Source of the DNA: a virus | Strand: one strand, 5' to 3' | IMG/VR virus record: IMGVR_UViG_3300030107_006566 | Location: 1 to 20,487 of that record | DNA: 20,487 nucleotides | Shown: positions 1 through 6,829 of the stretch, in pieces | Layout of the letters: every line of letters begins with the position of its first letter | Position numbering within the stretch: position 1 is the first letter of the stretch | The notes under the pieces: generated by a model | What the model saw: only the letters and a program-made list of their open reading frames with translations | What the model was told of the DNA's origin: nothing | The model's database searches: none | Made by a program: the position numbers and the translations under genes

Positions 1-1062
1 GTCTGCGGCGTCTACAGTGATATTATCTGCAGAGTCGATATCTACACTACCAGCACTAGCATTTAAGTGTAGTGCAGAAGCTCCAGTACCAGCAGAAGCT
101 AACCTTAACTCCTGAGTCCCGCCACCAGCGACAGCGATATCTAAGTCTTTGGCAGATCCAGTAACAGTCAGATTCGAATCATCGGTACCGTCGATAGAAA
201 CAGTAGTTCCGTCAACCGCAACTCCGGTGGTTGCATTGATGTCAACGTTCGCCGCCGAAGTAATGTCCACCTCTCCAGAATTCGAGGAGGTAACTGTGAC
301 ACCCGTGTGCCCATCAACCAAAACAGATCCAGCTTGTGAATCAATCGTCACATTTCCACTGGAGGTTGCCACAGATGTCGCTGCATCACCTGTCGTAATA
401 TCGTCTGCCGCTACCGCGCCAGAAGATGGAGGCGCTGCGAGGTTAGTACCGTTTGTGATTCGAATGTCATCGCCAGCATCTGTGGTAAAGTATAATTCTG
501 CTGGAGTGGTGTTCTTAACCCACAACTGACCATACGCGGCGGTATCAGAAATAGCGTTTGCTTTTTCTTTAAGCTGAATAGACCCATTGGCTACTACGTT
601 ACCACTAGAGTCTAGTGTCGCATTTACCGTACCACCAGTTCTAAAGTTAAAAATATCCGAACCGTGGTCGTAGTATATCTCGCCTGGGTTAGAAGATACG
701 TTATCCCCAAACTGAATAATACCAATGTTACCCGCGTTACCAACTATCTGTAATCCTGGCCTAGTAGCATCTTCCAGAATCAAACATGGCGTACTAGCAT
801 ATACTCCAGACCCTGAAGTAGCAGTCTTAACAACATGCAAAGGTAGATGTGGGACGGACTTATTAATACCCACTTTACTACTACTCGCATCCACTATCAA
901 AGCGTGAGTATTAGTCTGAGACTCAACTCTGAAGTCTACGTTCTCAGCACCCTCGTTGACTGTAATACCACCAGAAAGACTAAGGATGTCATCTGCGCTT
1001 AGTGTGGTAAGCGCCTCTAGATCAATAGCGGTCTTATCTTTTCTACGTCCTCCGAAACCCAT
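1..1062 (-). CDS. Tail-fibre-like virion protein, 3' end cut by the window edge
   Basis: The frame opens with ATG at 1062-1060 and stays open for 354 codons to base 1, so the C-terminus lies outside the window. The start is well supported: a perfect AGGAGG sits 6 bases upstream. The protein begins MGFGGRRKDK. Near residues 35-80 it carries the pattern NEGAENVDFRVES ... THALIVDA ... VGINKS ... LHV, which I recognise from phage tail fibres and other receptor-contact proteins with short beta-repeats. Residues from about 230 onward are a Gly/Ser/Thr/Asp-rich series of short alternating strands (VTIDS, VLVDG, VDITS, VDINA, VSIDG, VDIDS), as in a trimeric beta-helical fibre shaft. Such fibres often end in a self-cleaving S74 chaperone domain, but that part is not in view. 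It follows the 1074-1604 gene with only 11 bases between stop and start, so the two are probably co-transcribed. Fibre-like character is fairly sure; the receptor and exact tail position are unknown. Confidence 0.8.
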   Translation of the reverse strand, partial: MGFGGRRKDKTAIDLEALTTLSADDILSLSGGITVNEGAENVDFRVESQTNTHALIVDASSSKVGINKSVPHLPLHVVKTATSGSGVYASTPCLILEDATRPGLQIVGNAGNIGIIQFGDNVSSNPGEIYYDHGSDIFNFRTGGTVNATLDSSGNVVANGSIQLKEKANAISDTAAYGQLWVKNTTPAELYFTTDAGDDIRITNGTNLAAPPSSGAVAADDITTGDAATSVATSSGNVTIDSQAGSVLVDGHTGVTVTSSNSGEVDITSAANVDINATTGVAVDGTTVSIDGTDDSNLTVTGSAKDLDIAVAGGGTQELRLASAGTGASALHLNASAGSVDIDSADNITVDAAD

Positions 1063-1068
1063 TTCACG

Positions 1069-1074
1069 CCTCCT
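1069..1074 (-). promoter_or_regulatory. Strong ribosome binding site for the fibre gene
   Basis: AGGAGG on the minus strand, six bases (CGTGAA) before the ATG at 1062. It shares one base with the TAA stop of the preceding gene. It fixes the start of the edge-truncated fibre gene and suggests translational coupling. Confidence 0.85.
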
Positions 1075-1604
1075 TAGGCCAGAACCGCAACGGCTTCAAA
1101 AACGCCATGTTGTTCAGTAGGGTTAAGAGCTGCGCCGTTATCAGCAGCGGCTCTCTGCACTAAAAAATAGTAAATAGAGATCTCAGCAGAATAACTTTCG
1201 CCAGGGCCTAGTGTGAAGAAATTAGCCCCGTTATCAAAGCTTACTTTCAAGTCATCTTGCGTGGCAGTCCCAGTGTTTCTTATAGTAAAAGACTTAGTCC
1301 TAGCACCTTGCTGTGCGAAACCAGTAGTAACTTGATTTTTTGACGTACCCTCATTAATGTAATTAGATATATTACCACCACCATCGTTCCACGTTACATC
1401 AGTAGTACCTGATACGGTAGGTGCCGTAGTAGTAACGTTGGGTGATATCGCACCGCCACCAGTATTCCAATTTGGCCCGAAAAGATTCTGAGTACGTGAC
1501 TGAGGAGAGCTTTTTCTTGGGATAAAATATTTGGTTGAATTAGTGGCGTCAACAGCATGTGTCAACGTATCATTAATGTGGATCGGTCTACCCGCTCGTT
1601 GCAT
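1074..1604 (-). CDS. Beta-rich virion structural protein of unknown role
   Basis: 176 residues starting MQRAGRPIHI. I do not recognise a named family. The N-terminal third is polar. The middle holds repeated Gly/Asn/Thr segments: WNTGGGAIS near residue 46 and WNDGGGNIS near residue 71 look like two copies of one short strand-turn unit. The C-terminal part (KSFTIRNTG ... LKVSFDNGANFFTLGPGES) reads like an immunoglobulin- or jelly-roll-type beta domain of the kind found in phage tail, baseplate or decoration proteins. ATG at 1604 has GGAGA about 11 bases upstream. It is the first gene after the terminator at 1690-1713, so it probably begins its own transcription unit with the fibre gene. A structural role is inferred from position and composition. 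Confidence 0.7.
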   Translation of the reverse strand: MQRAGRPIHINDTLTHAVDATNSTKYFIPRKSSPQSRTQNLFGPNWNTGGGAISPNVTTTAPTVSGTTDVTWNDGGGNISNYINEGTSKNQVTTGFAQQGARTKSFTIRNTGTATQDDLKVSFDNGANFFTLGPGESYSAEISIYYFLVQRAAADNGAALNPTEQHGVFEAVAVLA

Positions 1605-1689
1605 CTCAAGTTCTCCATGTCACTAGGTCATTGCGACCCTGTATTAATAGTAGAGGGTAAAAAGAGGATTTAATAGAGGAGTATTCTAT

Positions 1690-1713
1690 AAAAAAGGGGA
1701 CCGAAGTCCCCCC
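1690..1713 (-). terminator. Intrinsic terminator with UUCG tetraloop
   Basis: On the minus strand this reads GGGGGAC-TTCG-GTCCCC followed by six T. The perfect 6-bp stem is made of plus-strand bases 1696-1701 and 1706-1711, the loop is the very stable UUCG tetraloop, and the T tract is 1690-1695. It begins 4 bases after the stop of the 255-aa gene. It would end the capsid transcript. In the remaining roughly 85 bases before the next start I see no convincing promoter. Confidence 0.9.
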
Positions 1714-1717
1714 TCGA

Positions 1718-2485
1718 CTAACGTCCTTTCGAATGAAAGCCTTTCGGTGTAAAGGATGGAGACAAGCTCAACTGATCCTTCACTGGCCGATAAGAAATAG
1801 AGGCGCATAAGGCTATACTAGCACCTGTAGTATTACTAAGACCCCACACTAGAGTGTCCCCAGCATTTAAAGCAACGCCAGAGCTTGAAAAGTTTTTAGC
1901 ACTAGTCTCGGCGTGAGCCACGGCAATGAGAGTGCCCGTGTATTCATTTGCAGCAGCACTACCTGCTCCCGTCACGCTAGAGAGGCTAAACCATTGACCC
2001 TCATCACACTCATTAGCAGGAGTAAGTGCTGTACCATCAGTGCAAAACAAAAGCTCACAGCTAGATGGAGACGCTCCCAACGCGGTACCACCTGCATCTC
2101 CGTGGACAACACCCGCACCAATAAGCTGATTATTTCCAGCGGTCCCAGATCCTCCACCTGTGGCGGTTGTCCAGGTTGCTGGAACTCTCATGACAATTAA
2201 AGAGCTTGTCGCAGGAACACCTGCATTAAGCGCAGCGCCTATCGACATCAATTTAATATCAGTAACCATACAGTCTTCTGCTGCGTAGAACAGAAAACCA
2301 GAACCCTCTTGCCCATTAGCTATTACGGTGTCACCGGGGTTAACCGACGCAGAACCCGCAGAGTCGGCTGGCATCTCTAACACTTTTGGGGGAGTTACTA
2401 CTACGGCACGATTAAGCTGACTGGCCAGTTCATCAACAACAGCCGAGCCAAGGTCATTTACTAAAGTTTTAGACTGAACAGCCAT
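1718..2485 (-). CDS. Putative virion decoration or structural protein, 255 aa
   Basis: The protein starts MAVQSKTLVNDLG from an ATG with GGAG about 7 bases upstream. It is rich in Ala, Gly, Ser and Thr with short strands throughout and contains four cysteines. Phrases such as VNPGDTVIANGQ, MVTDIKLMSIGAALNAG, LNAGDTLVWGLSN and LCASISYRP suggest an all-beta shell or appendage domain. I do not recognise a catalytic motif, signal peptide or transmembrane helix. The gene is the last of the capsid-side unit, directly ahead of the intrinsic terminator. Its position two genes after the capsid protein fits a decoration, head-completion or neck role, but this is inference only. Confidence 0.7.
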   Translation of the reverse strand: MAVQSKTLVNDLGSAVVDELASQLNRAVVVTPPKVLEMPADSAGSASVNPGDTVIANGQEGSGFLFYAAEDCMVTDIKLMSIGAALNAGVPATSSLIVMRVPATWTTATGGGSGTAGNNQLIGAGVVHGDAGGTALGASPSSCELLFCTDGTALTPANECDEGQWFSLSSVTGAGSAAANEYTGTLIAVAHAETSAKNFSSSGVALNAGDTLVWGLSNTTGASIALCASISYRPVKDQLSLSPSFTPKGFHSKGR

Positions 2486-2495
2486 CTTTTATCTC

Positions 2496-2729
2496 CTACT
2501 TTTTCTTTGAAGAGTTACTCTTTGAACCACTGCTCGACTTTTTAGCAGGCTTCAACTTGTCAAACATAGACTTTTTGGGCGCTGCTTCTTTAGCAGCAGG
2601 CTTTGCTTCCTTCTTTGGAGCAGGAGCCTTTTCTTTAGCTACAGGAGCTTCTTTTGCCTTAACGGCTTCTTCACGCTGTTTCACAGCAAGTTGTCTAGCT
2701 TGCCACTGTTCAAGATTAAATCCTGGCAT
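2496..2729 (-). CDS. Small Lys/Ala/Pro-rich histone-like tail protein
   Basis: 77 residues. The first 30 or so (MPGFNLEQWQARQLAVKQRE) look helical and amphipathic. From about residue 25 to the end the protein is almost entirely Lys, Ala, Pro, Glu and Ser, with repeats like AKEAPVAKEKAPAPKKEAKP and a final SSSGSKSNSSKKK. This resembles the C-terminal tail of histone H1 and is very probably disordered and DNA-, RNA- or polyanion-binding. ATG at 2729 has AGGAG about 6 bases upstream, 2 bases after the previous stop. Alternatives are a capsid-associated cement peptide or an internal DNA-condensing protein. The coding call is good because of the ribosome site and the fit between neighbours; the function is a guess. 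Confidence 0.7.
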   Translation of the reverse strand: MPGFNLEQWQARQLAVKQREEAVKAKEAPVAKEKAPAPKKEAKPAAKEAAPKKSMFDKLKPAKKSSSGSKSNSSKKK

Positions 2730-2731
2730 GA

Positions 2732-3004
2732 TTACTCCTGGTTTAAAATCTCACAATCGTGAAATTTAGTAAGCGTTTCTGCGTCGTTGTAATTCTGAGC
2801 ATCAAACTCTGCAACGCCGTCTTTATCAAACTTAAATATAGTTGTACCACACGTTATAGAAGTGTTAATCAAATTTCTGTGCTTAATGTAAAAAATATTT
2901 ATAAAAGGCTCTGTTTCCAGAGGGGTGTCAAGACTGGCCCTGAGGAGTTTTTCCCCCCAGGACCATCTGACATGCTGATTAACTATCGAATCCCTGTTAT
3001 GCAC
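2732..3004 (-). CDS. Small conserved-looking protein after the capsid gene
   Basis: 90 residues from a GTG start that overlaps the capsid stop by one base (TAGTG), which implies translational coupling. The first 45 residues are mixed. The second half (TSITCGTTIFKFDKDGVAEF ... AETLTKFHDCEIL) looks like a compact small alpha/beta fold with two cysteines. I recognise short phage proteins of this general pattern downstream of capsid genes but cannot assign a family. No ATG lies nearer the domain, so the GTG is the only sensible start in frame. A head-completion or connector role is possible from position alone. Confidence 0.6.
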   Translation of the reverse strand: MHNRDSIVNQHVRWSWGEKLLRASLDTPLETEPFINIFYIKHRNLINTSITCGTTIFKFDKDGVAEFDAQNYNDAETLTKFHDCEILNQE

Positions 3005-4449
3005 TAGGAGATTCGACCAACGTTAATCAATCGGGTCCACTTAGCTGGTGCAAAGAGGATGGGTGTTCCGTACATCAGGATCATCCATCGGTATGCAGGA
3101 GCAAGGACCGCAAGATCCATTCTCATCAGAGGAGCAAGCTGACGGAAGGAGAGGACCGATGGGGTCAACTCACCAAGGTAAGCAGTCTCTGTGAATGGAA
3201 GATTCACGTTATTATCAACAACTGAAGCACCAACGACGTTGCCGCCCTGAGAGGTACATCGAACACGAGCAATCTCACTGTACCCTGACAAGGATGTTGG
3301 GACAGTCGTAGACGTTCCCAGCGAGTTTGAACGATAAATAATGTAATACTCAGGAGGATTAGCACCAATCGTTACCGCGTTAGTAACATCGAAGCTAATA
3401 CCCGCTCCATCAGTAACATTTGCTGCACTCACTGCGTTTGCAGCACTAATTCGAGGAGCAGACTCACCAAAACGGTTGCAAGCAGTTACTGCGTAAGCAA
3501 AGTTGTTGTTTCCAGAAGGAGTTCCTAACAATTTAGACCAATTCGCAGCCGTTCCAGACGTACCAAAGTTGGTAATGTTCTGAGGTGTTGCAGGAGCGTT
3601 AGCACTCGTTGCAGCAGAGGGCGGCGACTTAGCTTGCTTAATGAAAACGTTTGGATTGAAGTCAATGTTACCAGCTTGGGTAGCCATTGAGTTCACCGCA
3701 AGTCCAACCTTTCCGTCTGCAGGAGAAGGAAGGTTAATTCGCTCACGTGGGTAGAACGTCTTCACCAAGTCACTCATCGCACGAGTACCAAGGAACATGT
3801 CCGTTGGGTACCCGAATGATTCGATAACCTGGTTAGCAGCTTCTTCGATGTCAGCTTCCTGAAGAGGTTGTCCCTCAAGGTCGATAACGTTACCGGAAGA
3901 AATCAAGCTGTCCAATCCGTCGAACTGCTCAGACTCACCGTCAAAGGCAAGTGAGGAGTTACCGTGGAAAAGAGCATCCTCAGTACGCTCAAGAAGCCAG
4001 AGAATACCGTTCTGGTTTTCCAGAGCGATAACATCTCCGTGAGCAGGGTTCACCAAAGTAGCAGGGTGTGTCACAGAACGAGTCGTTCCGATGAACTTCA
4101 CCAATGCAGTCTGGCGAGTGTAGGTACTGTCCTGGCTTTGTGGAATCTCTCCCTCACGGGTGAATCCGAAACCAGCAGCACCATAACTGCTCAGTACGTT
4201 GTACTCTTCAACTGTTGAGTACGCAGCACTCTTTGGAATTTTCTTCCAGAGCTTGATGTGCTTGTTTGTAAAAGTAACAACCTTGAGACTGGACTCAAGG
4301 CTCTCAACTCGAAGCGTCGAACCACCGGTCTGACCACTCGTCTGATATCCCGCTGAAAGAGCCTTAGTAAGCTCATTTACATCGTTCATAGACGAGGCAC
4401 CAAACCCGTTGAGTCCGTCATAATCATTTAAACTGACTTGGGGTAGCAT
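3004..4449 (-). CDS. Major capsid protein, HK97-fold-like, with an inserted Ig/FN3-like domain
   Basis: 481 residues. The start ATG at 4449 has the strong site AGGAGAGG just upstream. After a roughly 55-residue N-terminal arm, residues 56-270 read as a phage capsid protein of the long-tailed-phage type: strands and helices such as KLWKKIPKSAAYSTVEEYN, FTREGEIP, VKFIGTTRSVTHPATLV, a long helical LERTEDALFHGNS, then AANQVIESFGYPTDMFLGT. Residues about 285-425 differ. They are Ala/Asn/Thr-rich and contain FAYAVTACNRFGESAPR and YYIIYRSN, the signature look of a fibronectin-III/Ig-like domain inserted before the final capsid strands (RMDLAVLAPAYRWMILMYGT). The N-terminal arm contains a 25-residue segment repeated in the protease. 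The gene follows the two scaffold-like paralogues, the normal order for protease, scaffold and capsid. It would form the hexamers and pentamers of the head shell. Confidence in capsid identity rests on order, length and fold-like pattern. Confidence 0.85.
   Translation of the reverse strand: MLPQVSLNDYDGLNGFGASSMNDVNELTKALSAGYQTSGQTGGSTLRVESLESSLKVVTFTNKHIKLWKKIPKSAAYSTVEEYNVLSSYGAAGFGFTREGEIPQSQDSTYTRQTALVKFIGTTRSVTHPATLVNPAHGDVIALENQNGILWLLERTEDALFHGNSSLAFDGESEQFDGLDSLISSGNVIDLEGQPLQEADIEEAANQVIESFGYPTDMFLGTRAMSDLVKTFYPRERINLPSPADGKVGLAVNSMATQAGNIDFNPNVFIKQAKSPPSAATSANAPATPQNITNFGTSGTAANWSKLLGTPSGNNNFAYAVTACNRFGESAPRISAANAVSAANVTDGAGISFDVTNAVTIGANPPEYYIIYRSNSLGTSTTVPTSLSGYSEIARVRCTSQGGNVVGASVVDNNVNLPFTETAYLGELTPSVLSFRQLAPLMRMDLAVLAPAYRWMILMYGTPILFAPAKWTRLINVGRIS
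4291..4365 (-). repeat. Capsid copy of the peptide shared with the protease
   Basis: Encodes residues 29-53 of the capsid protein: KALSAGYQTS, then G, QTGGS, T, LR, V, ESLES. 21 of 25 residues match the protease copy at 6132-6206. The DNA copies differ mainly at codon third positions. Confidence 0.9.
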
Positions 4450-4462
4450 TATCCTCTCCTAA

Positions 4463-5185
4463 TTAAGCTAAAAGGCTTTTAACAACGTCGTGACTTACAG
4501 CCTGAACACCAAGCTGCTCGCACTTAATCACCTCAAGCGGTGAAACAGTACCGGCTTCAACACCCTTCATAAGGGCACTTAAAACCACGCTTTTATCGAG
4601 CGCATCAGTCTGGGTAGCCTCACCCATTGATTTACTCATATCAAGCATACTCTTTGGACCACGTGCAGGTGCGTCTGCGTATTCAACAATATTGCCAATT
4701 GACTTGGACAACTCATCGTCTAAAACAGACAGGTTATGTGCAATGGACTTCGCCATCTCACCCTGTTCGTGATGAATTTGAACAAGAGACTTCTCGATAG
4801 TGTCTTCAAGCTGGTGACAATACACAGCGATAGACTTCGTAAGCTCATTCAAGAACTCACTAACCTCAACACCCTTGTTCATTCGAGGAGCAGCCATAGA
4901 ACCCATGCCGTACCCGGCCTTGTCCATGTCATCGGCCTTAGCCTTTTCTTCCTCTTCTTCTTCCTCTTCGTCCTCCATTGCCTTAGCAACGTAGTCCGTA
5001 CCATCGTCTTTTATATCGTCGTCCCACTTGGTGTCCTCTTGAGTGTCGTACTCTTCGGCGTCTCCACCGCTCCATTCGACATCAGATTGTCCACCTGTCT
5101 GAATTTGAGCCTTGGAAAGGATCTCATCCAGCTTATGCAGGGACTTGACGATTTCGTCTTCAAATCGAGTCTCCTCAGACATCAT
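4463..5185 (-). CDS. Acidic scaffold-like protein, copy 2 of a tandem paralogous pair
   Basis: 240 residues beginning MMSEETRFED. An AAGGAG site lies directly upstream and overlaps the end of the preceding gene. Order: a short helix with IVKSL; an acidic segment DVEWSGGDAEE ... WDDDIKDDGTDY; a run of Glu near residues 73-80; a helical, probably coiled-coil region (about 105-170) in which KSI/KSL recurs every 14-15 residues; and a C-terminal block ALMKGVEAG-x-x-SPLEVIK ending VVKSLLA. The acidic block, the VEAG/SPLEVIK block and the KS pattern all recur in the neighbouring 245-aa protein, so the two arose by duplication. The slot between protease and capsid gene is classic for a scaffolding protein, and acidic coiled-coil composition agrees. 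A minor capsid or internal protein is the alternative. It also carries QTGGQS near residue 30, recalling the protease/capsid peptide. Confidence 0.75.
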   Translation of the reverse strand: MMSEETRFEDEIVKSLHKLDEILSKAQIQTGGQSDVEWSGGDAEEYDTQEDTKWDDDIKDDGTDYVAKAMEDEEEEEEEEKAKADDMDKAGYGMGSMAAPRMNKGVEVSEFLNELTKSIAVYCHQLEDTIEKSLVQIHHEQGEMAKSIAHNLSVLDDELSKSIGNIVEYADAPARGPKSMLDMSKSMGEATQTDALDKSVVLSALMKGVEAGTVSPLEVIKCEQLGVQAVSHDVVKSLLA

Positions 5186-5193
5186 CTTTCTCC

Positions 5194-5931
5194 TTACAGT
5201 CCTAAACTTTTTTGAATTTCAGGACTAATAGATCCAGTGTGCTCGAACTTAATGACTTCCAAAGGAGAAATCATTCCCGCCTCAACACCTTTCACCAAAG
5301 CGCCTAATACGTCGTTTCGTGTAACTGGCTTGTCCCCACCAAAATTACCTTTCTCAAGGTACTGAACGTCACCAACTGTATTATCCATGGACTTAGCCAT
5401 TTCGATATCCCCAGCAGTTCCGTTAATAGTATCAAACTGGTCGGCAAAAGAACCGAATACCCCATCAATACTTTTTGCAAAGCTATCAATGTCAGTATCT
5501 ACCTGGTACATCGCAGCACCAACTCGGTTTTCCAAATTCATGAAAGAAAGCCCGATTGATTTGACCATTTCGTAAAGGAAAGGAGAACTGTCAATTCCAT
5601 CTTGAAGAACTTCATTCGTAGAAATGAAGTCAAAGAAGGACTTGCCTAAGGCTTCCTTTTGCTCTGCGGAACGAGCAAGAGACTTTTCCATATCGTCGTC
5701 GTCTTCTTCCTCTTCCTCTTCCTCTTCAGCTTTATACATACCTTTGAGAAGTGCCTCGTCGTGAATCAGTTGACTATAAAGTCGAAAGCTCTTCTTGACC
5801 TCTCCACCACCATAGTCGGTACCGTTTTCATCGATATCGTCTTCCCAACTTTCCATTTCAGCTTCATCCCCGGCCCACTCAACACCTTTGTCGTGCTTAC
5901 CTGGAAGTGGCTTTACAATTTGTGTACTCAT
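5194..5931 (-). CDS. Acidic scaffold-like protein, copy 1 of a tandem paralogous pair
   Basis: 245 residues. The ATG at 5931 overlaps the protease stop by four bases (ATGA), with AGGAG about 11 bases upstream inside the protease gene. Order: VEWAGDEAE, then WEDDIDENGTDY, a Glu/Asp run near residues 68-79, a helical middle section, and a C-terminal block ALVKGVEAG-x-x-SPLEVIK followed by a short tail ending IQKSLGL. These blocks match the 240-aa neighbour in the same order. The motif x-K-S-hydrophobic appears repeatedly (KKSF, EKSL, GKSF, VKSI, AKSI, AKSM, QKSL). No enzyme motif is seen. Being translationally coupled to the protease suggests matched dosage during head assembly. Scaffold is the best guess from position and composition; one copy may serve as scaffold and the other as an internal or minor capsid protein. 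Confidence 0.75.
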   Translation of the reverse strand: MSTQIVKPLPGKHDKGVEWAGDEAEMESWEDDIDENGTDYGGGEVKKSFRLYSQLIHDEALLKGMYKAEEEEEEEEDDDDMEKSLARSAEQKEALGKSFFDFISTNEVLQDGIDSSPFLYEMVKSIGLSFMNLENRVGAAMYQVDTDIDSFAKSIDGVFGSFADQFDTINGTAGDIEMAKSMDNTVGDVQYLEKGNFGGDKPVTRNDVLGALVKGVEAGMISPLEVIKFEHTGSISPEIQKSLGL

Positions 5932-6740
5932 TCGTCTATTCTCCTATCGGCAGACAGGTCAAAAAGAATATCCGTAAGGATATTTGATGTTTCCTGTGAG
6001 TAACCTAAATTACTTGTTACTAAATGTGCAAGACTTTTCTTGGTAATTTTTCTGTTTTTTCTCTTTTTACTTTTATTTTCTTTTTTTTCTTCTTCGTCAT
6101 CATCAAAACTATAAGATAATACTTTAGCATTACTATCGAGAGACTCAGGTCTTAGTGCTGAACCACCAGTTTGATTACTCGTCTGGTACCCTGCTGAAAG
6201 AGCTTTGTCTACATTTTGATATTCTTCAATTTCGCTAGATGGGCACCAGGTTTGAGTATCCAAAGATTTAACAATATCTAAATAAGTATTGTAATTAATC
6301 GGTGCCGTGGTGATTGCGATATCTTGTATCCAACACTTTGAAATAGAATTACCATTTCGTCTAACAGTTTTGCCTTGAAGAGAAAAACCGACTTTTCTTT
6401 TTGAATTTGGATTATTTGCAAGAGCAAGGATATGTTCCCAGACATCGTCTGACACTTTCTTGCCCTTATAAATAACACCCTTCACATAAAGACCTTTAGG
6501 AGTAATCCTGCATTCTTGTGGTTCGCCAATTTTATTGTCTGCGCCAGACTTGTGGTCCCAGTTAAAATAGCCGTGTTTTAAAAAGTAATTAAAATCAATT
6601 CCATCTTGAACAACACGTTCATTTTGCAGATCGAGGTGAGGTGTAGAAGCAATACCTTCTATCATTCGATCCTTGCCATCTTTTTCAGAGGCAGCTTTGC
6701 TGATTGGGATCCAGAAATTAAAAGATTCTTCTACAGACAT
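5928..6740 (-). CDS. Prohead maturation serine protease, S78/XkdF-like, with extended C-terminus
   Basis: 270 residues. The N-terminal 160 follow the phage prohead protease pattern: MIEGIASTPHLDLQNERVV near residue 26, then HGYFNWDHKSG with the candidate catalytic His63, GLYVKGVIYKG, VSDDVWEHI, KVGFSLQG with the candidate nucleophile Ser120, and IQDIAITTAPIN near 138-149. These proteases enter the procapsid, cut scaffold and capsid N-terminal arms, and often cut themselves. The C-terminal 110 residues are unusual: KALSAGYQTS ... QTGGS (residues 179-203) nearly duplicates the capsid arm, followed by an acidic patch, a very Lys-rich stretch and a helical end. The start lacks a strong ribosome site. 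A promoter-like sequence lies about 60-90 bases upstream. The gene is translationally coupled to the next one by an ATGA overlap. Confidence 0.88.
   Translation of the reverse strand: MSVEESFNFWIPISKAASEKDGKDRMIEGIASTPHLDLQNERVVQDGIDFNYFLKHGYFNWDHKSGADNKIGEPQECRITPKGLYVKGVIYKGKKVSDDVWEHILALANNPNSKRKVGFSLQGKTVRRNGNSISKCWIQDIAITTAPINYNTYLDIVKSLDTQTWCPSSEIEEYQNVDKALSAGYQTSNQTGGSALRPESLDSNAKVLSYSFDDDEEEKKENKSKKRKNRKITKKSLAHLVTSNLGYSQETSNILTDILFDLSADRRIDE
6132..6206 (-). repeat. Protease copy of the peptide shared with the capsid protein
   Basis: Encodes protease residues 179-203: KALSAGYQTS, then N, QTGGS, A, LR, P, ESLDS. It pairs with 4291-4365 in the capsid gene. It lies well outside the catalytic core, between the protease domain and the Lys-rich tail. 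Confidence 0.9.
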
Positions 6741-6798
6741 ACTTTAGTATCTCACATGGGTAAAATGATTAAATTCTACCAAAATTAACAACTTAACA

Positions 6799-6818
6799 AT
6801 CATCTTATCGAGGATGAT
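6799..6818. repeat. Inverted repeat overlapping the putative promoter
   Basis: Perfect 6-bp arms ATCATC (6799-6804) and GATGAT (6813-6818) separated by 8 bases. It covers the putative -10 element and part of the spacer, where an operator would act. Short arms mean chance is possible. Confidence 0.35.
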
Positions 6819-6829
6819 ATATCGGTCAA
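6802..6829 (-). promoter_or_regulatory. Putative sigma-70-type promoter for the protease-capsid unit
   Basis: On the minus strand TTGACC (6829-6824) and TAAGAT (6807-6802) are separated by 16 bases. The -35 matches consensus at five of six positions, the -10 at four of six. It lies in the only sizeable non-coding gap (6741-6878, 138 bp, strongly AT-rich) of the head gene cluster, ahead of the protease. No convincing terminator precedes it, so transcripts from upstream may also read through. Confidence 0.4.

Noticed and set aside
149-529. Plus-strand frame opposite the fibre gene
   Set aside because: The minus-strand frame runs the whole 1,062 bases with a perfect ribosome site and a recognisable fibre-like protein; the plus frame is a shadow.
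1605-1689. Promoter in the gap before the 176-aa gene
   Set aside because: TACTAT and TATTAA occur, but no acceptable -35 lies at the right distance, so I do not call it.
4736-5215. Plus-strand frame of 159 codons opposite the acidic paralogue
   Set aside because: Its Phe/Leu-rich product is the complement of the Glu-rich run; there is no ribosome site, and the minus-strand gene is confirmed by its paralogue.
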